From assembly GCA_024734495.1 (NCBI GenBank), contig JALMQS010000104.1:1364001-1428000 (forward strand): 64,000 nt of DNA. Reading direction: 5' to 3'. Each line of letters begins with the position of its first letter. Position 1 is the stretch's first letter. The notes under the pieces were generated by a model. The model did no database searches, was not told where the DNA came from, and saw only the letters and a program-made list of their open reading frames with translations. Both the position numbers and the translations under genes were made by a program. The DNA comes from Forficula auricularia (Eukaryota; Arthropoda; Insecta; Dermaptera; Forficulidae). Below, one piece after another: positions 56,451 through 64,000 of the stretch.

Positions 56451-56825
56451 TACCTACCTGACTAGTGTTTCGATTCACTCTATATATACGCAAAGGATTG
56501 GTTCAACTCTTAGAGATGACTATTTACTCTAACGGTAAGCTATCGTTTATCTATATTGATTTTATTTTGATTGAATTAATTTTTTCATGATCTCATTTCC
56601 CTCCTCTTTTATTTTGATTCCCACCAGACATACATTAAAAATAATTTGAATCCTCTTATAACTTATTGATGAATTTCTTTTTAATTTATTTAAATATTTA
56701 TTAACTCTTAAATTAATTTAAATTTGTTTGTCTGTTTTTCAGCCCAGCTTCTTAACCTTCTGCTGCTTCTGATCGTCATCCTTCATACATGGATGTTCTT
56801 TGGCTTTCAGAGTGCATGTGAATAA
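56451..56825 (+). CDS. Candidate two-exon micropeptide gene
   Basis: Exon 1 (56451-56534) lies between an acceptor-like TTTTTCTCTCTAG and donor G|GTAAGC. It holds ATG at 56516 and codes MTIYSN plus one base. Exon 2 starts at 56743 after a strong acceptor (TTGTTTGTCTGTTTTTCAG). The join keeps the frame and gives a 33-residue peptide: short polar N-terminus, hydrophobic segment QLLNLLLLLIVILHTWMFFG, tail FQSACE, stop at 56823. A single membrane helix of this size recalls the sarcolamban/sarcolipin class of membrane micropeptides, but no sequence match is claimed. AATAAA (56821-56826) overlaps the stop. TATATATA at 56481 could be a promoter alternative. Speculative; either splice site may be fortuitous. 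Confidence 0.3.
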
Positions 56826-56826
56826 A

Positions 56827-59092
56827 CCATTCTTTAAAGCATCATGACTTTAGTTTTATTTTTTAAATTTCGTTTTTTCAAGAGGTGTGTAGGCCTATAC
56901 TTTTTTAGAAAGCTAGGTTTTTATTAAAACCAATGGAATGTACTCTTTAGGCCTTGAATTTGCTTAACTCAGTGTTTCCCAACATGGGGGGCAATTTGAT
57001 TTTTAAGGGGTTAATCTAAAAATGGCTCGTCCAGATTATCACATTGTCTCTAAAAATTCTTTTTAATTAAAAATTTAATCTTCATTCATTGATTTTTGCT
57101 TTGATATCCACCCTCTTTGATAAAATATTGATATTGTAATTAAGATTATTTTTTTAATCAAGAATCAATCTAGACATTATAATTTCTAATAAGATTTTCT
57201 ACTCTTGAAATAAGTGAGTTTTTTTTCAAAAATTTATCTTCACCTTTTCTTAGAAGACTTAGAATTTTTACAATTTTTTTATTAGAAATAAAATTCGACC
57301 TTTGAACTGTAAAATAATTTCGCCTAAAATTACTTGATTTTTTGTTTTAAGTTTTTTGTTGTGTACTTTTAATATTTAAGGTAGTTCTTCACAAGTGCAA
57401 AAATTCAAGAAGTCTTCGGAACTTGGATTATAAGTCTTTAAAAGCATAATAAATACATTGTTAAAATCTGAAGACTATTTACTACACCAAACATGAAATA
57501 ATTGCAATTAAAAATGAAATTTTTTACATATGGTAGTTTGGGAAAGGGTGGCAAAATGATCATTATTTTATTTTTTTTTCATTGAAGGACTTTCACCATC
57601 TTGATGAAAAACTAATATTTGTTAGAATAATATATTCGGATTAACTTAAAAAAAAAATTGAAATTATTTACCTCGTAGTTTTGATAAAAAAAAAGAAACA
57701 TATTTGGGCGATTATTTTTAGTGGAGGTGATATAACATCAATGGCTTGGAAATGATCCATTCATAAAGAGAATATAGTAGTGTAAAAAGTACAGTCACGT
57801 TAAAAAAACATAACCTAAAATTTTAACACCGTTCAAATTTATAGAGTAGTTACGAGGCTAAAACTTTTTCTGTGGATTGTCACGAAAGAACCTCCTTAAC
57901 CTGGTACAATATAAAATTAACGCAATAAATATTAATGAAAAAAAAATTTTTAAAAAATAAAATTTTAAACCGATGTCTGGTTTAAAAATTTAATCTTAAT
58001 TTATTTATTTTTGCTTTGATATCCACCCTCTTTGATAAAATATTGATATTGAAATTCGGATTTGTTGTCCCAGCTCTAGCATCGGTTAAATGAATAAAAC
58101 CACTTGGATGCTTGGATGTTGTTGGTTTTTAAGTGGATTCGGGATGCCAAAAGGGCGGCAATGGCTCTCTAAGGGCTCGTAACGCCCTTATACAACGATC
58201 ACTCACCCGCAATGGGAAGATTTATGAAATCTAACGACCCCCTTCTCACCTTGCCACAACCAGAGAAATTCGGTTTTTGCATTATTTATTTTCGAAATTC
58301 TCAATTACATACCTCACTTTCAACGATACGATTTCAGGATAATTAAAATTATTATCTTAAGAGTCAGTAGGTATAACAACCGCGAAATGGAAATTGTTCT
58401 TCATTAACTGACCATGGGCCAAATTATCATTATTCTATCTTTATAATTTAATTAATTTAAATAGTTTTGGAAATACATATAAAAGGTAAAATAATTCTAA
58501 AATTTTCGAATTTGTCGCCTAGTGCATAAGGTTATTTTTAAACGAGATTAATATTTATTAAATGTAATAGGTATTATTATATACTTAATGAGCTCTTTAA
58601 AATGAATGCCCACACTCCTGATTTAATTTCGGACCCTCACATATTTCAAAATAGTAATACTATTCTTGATTTTAGTTAAAATTTTATATAATTTGCATAT
58701 TTGGTAGAAATAATAGGCGTATTTAATTAGAAAAAATACAATAAATATAAGAAGCTGTCGAAATAATTTATTTTTATTTAAAACTATTTATAACTGTAAA
58801 CTTATAAAATAGACAAGCCCTAAAAACTCAAAACCAAATTTTTTGAAATCATTCCAATATTTCTACTTATTAAATAGATAACAAAAAATACCGAATAATC
58901 TATGATTAAAAAAACAAAACAAAAAAAAAACGAATTTTTAATTTTGACTATTCGTATATCGGCAGGCAGATATCAAATTTGGCAATCTTATTATTGTGCT
59001 ACTCTTAACATTGTTGAAAAAATATACAAGAAGGAAATAATCTTGTATTAGGTGTGAGATGAGGACTACCTATCTAGTTATGATAGGGTTTC
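56827..59092. other. Stretch without recognised genes; 80-bp direct repeat
   Basis: 57067-57146 and 57980-58058 are near-identical (GCTTTGATATCCACCCTCTT, TGATAAAATATTGATATTG). 58060-58290 is GC-richer without an open frame. The rest is AT-rich. Confidence 0.45.
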
Positions 59093-59694
59093 TTTTTTCA
59101 GCAGGCATACAAAGAATGACGTTTCGTTCGGGTCAGATATATACAATACATATGGGACTGTTTTTTTAATATCTATCAAGATTAATACTATTAGGCATGC
59201 TATCTTGTTTATTTAAATAGGCAGACGTCTGTTTGTCTATACAGTGTTTATCAACCTAGTTCCGCAGAACCCCAGGGTTACACAAGGGAGGTTTGGGGTT
59301 CCCCGCGCCTAGAGGTCAATAAAAGAAAAAATAGAAAAACAAAAATAGTTAGTAGTATCATCCCTCAAAACATTTGTCATGAAGAAAAAAAAATACCGAA
59401 TTTAGAGTCTAAGTATTACCTTATAGTCAAATAAAACAATTGATACTTAAAATTATTGGATAAAAAATACTTGGTAGGTTTCACATTAAGATATAAAAAA
59501 AAATAAAACGAATTTGTTTTTTTCAGCAGGCATACAAAGAATGACGTTTCGTCCGGGTCAGATATATTCAATACATATGGGACTGTTTTTTAATATCTAT
59601 CAGGATTAATACTATTAGGCATGCTATCTTGTTTATTTAAATAGGCAGACGTCTGTTTGTCTATACAGTGCTTATCAATCTAATTCCACAGAAA
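59093..59694 (+). repeat. Direct duplication of about 180 bp
   Basis: 59093-59271 and 59515-59694 share CAGCAGGCATACAAAGAATG, GGGTCAGATATAT, CTATTAGGCATGCTATCTTG and GGCAGACGTCTGTTTGTC. They include the first 30 bases of the hAT-like element (CAGTG.TTATCAA.CTA.TTCC). The second copy lies inside the hammerhead unit at 59451-59878. Confidence 0.85.
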
Positions 59695-59878
59695 CTTTCA
59701 GTTACTTTCTGTTTCTCCTGAAGATGGGTTAGTCACCCGAAATATATATATCGAGATTAAAGATTCTCCAAAAATAAATTCGTTTTATTTTTTTGTATCT
59801 TAATGTGAAACCTACCAAGTATTTTTTATCCAATAATTTTAAAAAATGTTTCACCAAGTTCCAACACCAAATTCCCTA
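59451..59878 (+). mobile_element. Hammerhead-carrying unit, family D, with captured DNA
   Basis: Flanked by a perfect 18-bp duplication AAAACAATTGATACTTAA (59433-59450 and 59879-59896). Outer inverted arms: TTGGATAAAAAATACTTGG and GGTAGGTTTCACATTAAGAT at the left, complements at 59790-59845. A terminal segment ATGTTTCACCAAGTTCCAAC-ACC..TTCCCTAA follows at the right, as in family A. The middle holds the captured 180-bp copy of nearby DNA, followed by the hammerhead-like core. No genes. Confidence 0.75.
59712..59757 (+). ncRNA. Hammerhead-like ribozyme core (family D)
   Basis: TCTC (59714-59717) and GAGA (59753-59756) form stem I. Between them: CTGAAGA (59718-59724), T, a perfect stem II GGGT-TAGTC-ACCC, GAAA (59739-59742) and TATATATATC, with predicted cleavage after ATC. 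Every conserved core element is present. As in the other families, one U separates CTGAAGA from stem II. Confidence 0.6.
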
Positions 59879-60184
59879 AAAACAATTGATACTTAAGAAT
59901 GCTGTGAACATCACTAATATTGTCTCAGTGATACCATTTTTATTGCTCTAAAAATTCATTAACTTTCTTATAACGCAACGATTACGTTACATTAGTAACA
60001 AAATGAAACATCATTTAAATTATTTTATTATAGTTTTGTTATTAATGACATTTGAAATAATATTGCTTTTATTTATTAGTATGTATTGAATTCCTATGTA
60101 AAATAAAAAAGGGGGGCATATGAGTATCCCAATGACATAATCAGGCGCGTCGACAGAAACCTCCAAAACATATCATTCGACTCA

Positions 60185-60799
60185 AACTAACTAGAATTTA
60201 GGGATAAAATTTCAATGCAAGGCGTAACTCTAGGGTCTGAACTTTTATGGAATGACCATATCTCAACCACTGGTAAAGCTGCAACGCGCAAGCTTGGTCT
60301 CCTATTTAGGTCTAGACGCTATTATTACTCCCAGTCAACTTCTTATAATGTATAAGGGTCAAATTCGTCCCTGTCTCGAATATGGCTCTCATTTGTGGAG
60401 AGGGGCCTCCAAGCATTCTTTTGCCACAATCGATGCAATTCAGAAGCGAGCAATTAAACTAATAGGAGAACCAACTCACTCGACTCCCTGGCTCACCGAA
60501 GAAACGTTACTGCCCTTTCCCTGTACTACAGATACTATCACGGTGTCTGTTCAGTCGAGCTTAAATCAATTATCCCCCCTAAAGCCCTCTTTACGGGAAA
60601 CACGCGGTTTTCGAACGCTCAGCACCCCTTCGTTGTCAAATTGGATAAAAATCGAACAGGCGCTTTCGCTAACTCTTTTATCCCTATGATCTCCAGAGAT
60701 TGGAACTCGCTCCCTGCCACCATCTTTCCCGCGACTTATAACCTTCAGCTATTTAAGACCCGTATCCACAGATACCTTCGACCCCCGCCCCGCCCATAA
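60185..60799 (+). pseudogene. CR1/Jockey-type LINE reverse transcriptase C-terminus
   Basis: The C-terminal end of a non-LTR retrotransposon polyprotein, spread over shifted frames. It reads QGVTLGSELLWNDHIS, then KAATRKLGLLFRSRRYYSPS, QLLIMYKGQIRPCLEYGSHL, WRGASKHSFATIDAIQKRA, a shift near 60470, SLDSLAHRRNVTALSLYYRY, NSFIPMISRDWNSLPATIF and LFKTRIHRYL, with a stop at 60797-60799. The order RPCLEYGSHLWRG, HRR...LSLYYRYYHG, F.P....WNSLP..FP is diagnostic of the post-RT region of CR1/Jockey-group LINEs. The RT domain itself is absent, so it is a 5'-truncated dead copy. The tail to about 60905 has a CAGGCCTTTAGGGGTTGCAC segment and A-rich end. Confidence 0.85.
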
Positions 60800-61198
60800 A
60801 ATTCTTTTCTTTTTCTTTTCACGATGGAGGGGCCAACCCAGGCCTTTAGGGGTTGCACCTTTTTGGTGTAACTCCTTCTCTCATCATTTTCATTAGAAAA
60901 AAATTAATAATAATATTAGGTATTCATAAAATAAAAATGTCAGGTATTGTAATTTAAAATGCACATTTTTTGTACCCAATTTTCCCAAAATCTAGCAAAT
61001 TTTTTTGGCAACACCGTCATCAGAGGCGGTAAGTTATATTTGGAAGCTATAAAAGTAACATGATTTGGATATTTTGACGAAAACTTATGGTAAATATCTC
61101 ATATTTTAGTGCTAGGGGGTTCCTCAGAAATAAATATAAGTGCTCTAGGGTTCCTCGCTCTACAACAGGTTGAGAAACCCTTATCTAATACATATTTA

Positions 61199-61464
61199 CA
61201 AAATTAAATTAGGTTGGAGTTGGTGGTGTTTCACAAGGAGAAAAATTAAAATGTAAAGATTTTTTAATTTACTCTATATATGTATTTCTTAAAGGACATT
61301 GACAATGTTCTCCTGACGATGAGTTAAGAGCTCGAAATATATAGAGTAAATTAAAAAAATCTTTGTATTTTAATTTTTCTCCTTGTGAATCACCACCAAC
61401 TCCAACCTAATTTAATTTTAACAATGTTTCACTATAAACCAACACCGCCTTCCCTAAATTTGAT
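61199..61464 (+). mobile_element. Short hammerhead-carrying unit, family A, copy 3
   Basis: Flanked by a perfect 10-bp duplication TACATATTTA (61189-61198 and 61465-61474). Left arm TTAGGTTGGAGTTGGTGGTG, right arm CACCACCAACTCCAACCTAA, then the terminal segment AACAATGTTTCACTATAAAC..CCTTCCCTAAATTT. In the copy at 6.9 kb this terminal segment is at the opposite end and inverted, while the ribozyme-like core keeps the same strand. No genes. Confidence 0.7.
61309..61347 (+). ncRNA. Hammerhead-like ribozyme core (family A)
   Basis: CTC-CTGACGA (61313-61319), T, GAG..CTC stem II, GAAA, TATATA, GAG, identical to the core at 7053-7090. Confidence 0.45.
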
Positions 61465-61474
61465 TACATATTTA

Positions 61475-62762
61475 TAATGTGGAGTAACATTGATGCCATC
61501 TTAATTAATCTTTCAAATTTTATATTTTCGCTCCAATCACCCGCTTATAAAGTTGATTTAAATCTGTAATAATTCTAAAAAATATATTAGGATGATTAAT
61601 TTCTCTTAGAATTATTTTTGGCTGTTATAAAATAGTTAATTTGGATGATAGATAAAAAAAACTCGGAACCTCTCAGTATGTGAGTTCTACTTGATCGCTT
61701 TTTTAGTAAAATTTTTCATAACAATTTCATAATCATGTATTTGAAATGTTATCAAAAACTTTAAGTACTTACTTAAGTCTTATTTGAAGTTTATCGATAT
61801 TTAGGATTCTCCAAGTTCCGAATTTACTTCTTTCACAAAGAATTAATCATTGGATCTAACTAGAATGTCATCATTGTTCCTACTTCTATTTGATGATTAT
61901 ATGATAGATGTGTTGAAGATATTCGTAGTTATGAATGAAAAGTTCATTCATCGTATTCTGAATGAGTGACGTGATTCGACTTTTGACTGGCAGCCCTTTA
62001 ATAAGGGGGGCTGAGTGGAGGGAGCTGGACACCCACCGGCCCTTGGGGTTAATTGGCCATTTGTCTTACTTAGAGGTTGGGTCTCGCCCTGACTTGGGGC
62101 AAGGTCCCTCCTCGGCCTTCTCTCTCTCATTCTTGGTTCCTTCTCAACTCCTATCACACACTAGCTCTTTCACTCTTAAGATGTCTTCTACGAGCACCTT
62201 CATTTGGGGATTACAACTTCGTGCTTTTTTTTATTTACCTATTCTAAATCATTCATTTTATACGCTATTAATTTTATTTAATAAAATTAATTCTCTTCTT
62301 AATGCTGAACTAGACTAATAAGTTGGATTTTTTTATATAACCTTGTCTGTTTTGAAGTCCAGGGTGAAGGGCGTGAAATTCCCGAGGGAAATTAAAAAGT
62401 CATTTTCAACGAAGGCACTTTCACCTATGATTTACAACTTCTTACAACACAGTTTTACTAAAAATGTCGTGTTATAATGAATCCATGTTATCAGAATTTA
62501 GGACTTTACACAAAATTTCTGTTCGGACAATATTTGTATGGGACTGAACGTCTCTAATTCCCTTTAAAAATGTAAGTTAAATTACGTATTTGAAAACGTA
62601 AATACGATGTCAAACATCATGTTATATGAGAGTTAGATAGATTGTTAAACAATTTCTGAGCTGTATTCAAGCAAATTCGTGTTGTATAAGTGCTATACAA
62701 GGCCTATATGTATGATAAAACTTTCTCTTATAATTTTATTTATTTGACGGACTGGTAAGCGA
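61475..62762. other. Unassigned stretch with a GC-rich block
   Basis: 61965-62200 is GC-rich and carries an ORF of 118 codons on the plus strand (61962-62318) that runs on into AT-rich DNA, plus a 69-codon minus frame. The amino-acid order is not recognised, and the tail in low-complexity DNA argues against a real protein. Nothing else was recognised. Confidence 0.4.
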
Positions 62763-62767
62763 AATAA

Positions 62768-62970
62768 GTAGGTAAGAATGAAAGGCAGTTCATACATTAT
62801 TTAAATTTTGTTCAAATTCCGAAATTTCGGACACTTTTGAGGTGAGTATAACTCGGTTCCCATCAATAACTATTCAATACCTTGAAGAAGGAGAGAAAAA
62901 GTCTCCGAAACGTCGGAATTTGAATAGAATTTAAATAATTTATGGACTGCCTTTCATTATAACCTACTTA
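62768..62970 (+). repeat. Foldback with hammerhead-like core, family H
   Basis: Arms: AAGTAGGTAAGAATGAAAGG and CATTATTTAAATTTT at the left, complements at 62926-62965. The core lies at 62870-62927: CTATTCAA/TTGAATAG outer 8-bp stem, then CTTGAAGA (one extra T versus CTGAAGA), perfect stem II GGAG..CTCC, GAAAC-GTC. Related to 8425-8590 and 44625-44790. Confidence 0.5.
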
Positions 62971-64000
62971 TTTATCTTATAGTATAATATATCTACCATA
63001 AATTTATATAGGTATCATTACGTTTTTTCTTAATATCCTTACATTTTCAGTTCTTAAAACTCCAAAAGTTATAAAAAGTAACTTTCAATTTGTCATGGCG
63101 GACGTAAAATTTTATTTTTAAATATAAAAATTATATTTTCAAAAGAAAGGAAGACTAAGTTAATTTTAGAGCGTCTGATTGTCCCAGACGGAAGAGTTTT
63201 TGCCCACGGAGCAGGAGATCCGGGTTCAAGCTCGGTTCACCAATTTACACACATTCCCAAACACACAGAAACTCATACTTACATGTAAAAAAAAATATTA
63301 ACTTAGGATCTGATCCAATGGGTTACAAAAAAAACAACTTATTTTTATTGGAGACATTTACATGTTTGGTGATACTCATTAATAATAACCTCCTCCTTTT
63401 TTGAAGTCGGTTAAAAACGCTGAGAAGTTCTGATATCAGGATCTTTCTTTGTGCTTAGCTTTTCACAACCTCTCAAAATGTTAATTCAATTATAATTTAG
63501 ACATTTGTTTTGATATGAAAGACAAAGATCTGAGTTTAATATCTTATTTTATTGTTCGGCATAATTCCCTCGAAGTTCAACCCATTAGAAAGAAAGCTTC
63601 AAAACCACATATACAGATGTCGCTGTTGTCCTCTCTTGGTATGTAAACCAAGTTATTAATTAATCAAACTACTCTTGTGACTTGTATAAATGTAAATCAA
63701 CAAACATCAAAAACGTTTAAAACTTATATTTTTTCAAAATAATAAAATAATTTCTTGATAATATGTAGAACTAATTGTCGTAATTATTTAATAAATAATA
63801 TTTGACTTAAAAATGCGTGATTCATTTACTTAAAAATTAAAATTAAAAACTAACGTTTAAAAGAGTTAATTAAAAAAAAAATATTTAAACTTTTATTTCA
63901 ATAATTTTATTATTATTTCAAACGTTATTTTTTTACTAGTACGTATACATTTAACCAGATTCTATGTATTTTGGTTCTATTTATGTGTTAATTTTAATGT
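62971..64000. other. AT-rich end of window; possible SINE head
   Basis: 63165-63245 is GC-richer and contains GATCCGGGTTCAAGCTCGG, a possible pol III B box, followed at 63385-63418 by CCTCCTCCTTTTTTGAAGTCG, the same end as at 34925-34950. It may be a tRNA-derived SINE; no A box or cloverleaf is convincing. The rest is plain AT-rich. Confidence 0.35.

Larger units (their letters stand above)
59242..61183. mobile_element. hAT-like element with nested insertions
   Basis: Left end CAGTGTTTATCAACCTAGTT; right end, read inward, TAAGGGTTTCTCAACCTGTT. Subterminal G-rich blocks (GGGGTTCC) occur near both ends. The flanks TCTATAC and TCTAATAC are only similar. No hAT transposase is visible: the interior contains a hammerhead unit and a LINE relic, so its original content is uncertain. 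Confidence 0.5.

Noticed and set aside
61962..62318. 118-codon plus-strand frame
   Set aside because: The first part is GC-rich but the rest continues into AT-rich low-complexity DNA; no family, splice site or poly-A context supports a gene.
1..64000. CRISPR array, operon or bacterial gene cluster
   Set aside because: No regularly spaced identical repeats, no ribosome-binding sites and no prokaryotic gene density; the window is eukaryotic.

Overview
This window is eukaryotic nuclear DNA, very AT-rich, with many short A/T runs and no operon structure. It is almost entirely repeats. The mixture of Penelope-like, RTE-type and CR1/Jockey-type retroelements, mariner, hAT-like and other cut-and-paste elements, a TATA/TCAGTT core promoter and hammerhead-like foldback repeats suggests an arthropod, probably an insect or crustacean. 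I cannot name the species. No complete, recognisable host protein gene is present. The window looks like an intergenic region or the inside of very large introns. A few short segments with good splice signals are the only candidate host exons (6157-6189 minus; 44341-44431, 48317-48400 and 56451-56825 plus).

Layout. 0-16 kb: dispersed repeats, C-rich minisatellite-like units, two short hammerhead-carrying units with target-site duplications (5245-5663 and 6921-7156), a 390-bp foldback (10055-10440), a mariner relic (13.2-13.5 kb) and hairpin MITEs. 16-25 kb: a foldback with a tRNA-like B box, a short dispersed element (17.25-17.74 kb), degenerate tandem repeats and a 91-bp perfect hairpin (23801-23891). 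25-28 kb: a 5'-truncated RTE-type retrotransposon with a long open frame and a 14-bp target-site duplication. 28-38 kb: a further hammerhead-like foldback, a probable solo LTR (31136-31363), a 1.5-kb element bounded by TTAA and a LINE tail. 38-47.5 kb: an internally deleted mariner, two hAT-like non-autonomous elements, a 750-bp foldback, a transposase relic, a 100-N gap and a G-rich block. 50.6-54.6 kb: a Penelope-like element with intact reverse transcriptase, preceded head-to-head by a 1.2-kb inverted copy and followed by a broken GIY-YIG domain, a hammerhead-like motif and a foldback. 56.4-56.8 kb: a candidate two-exon micropeptide gene. 59-61.5 kb: a hAT-like element carrying a CR1/Jockey-type LINE relic and a hammerhead unit, with a second hammerhead unit beside it.

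The unifying theme is short inverted-repeat units carrying hammerhead-like ribozyme cores. At least five sequence families are present. Four copies have perfect 10-18 bp flanking duplications, as expected of retroposed insertions. One lies directly behind the Penelope-like reverse transcriptase, which is therefore the likely source of mobilising enzyme. This is inference: no ribozyme activity or transposition can be shown from sequence alone, and all the cores carry one extra nucleotide before stem II compared with the textbook hammerhead.
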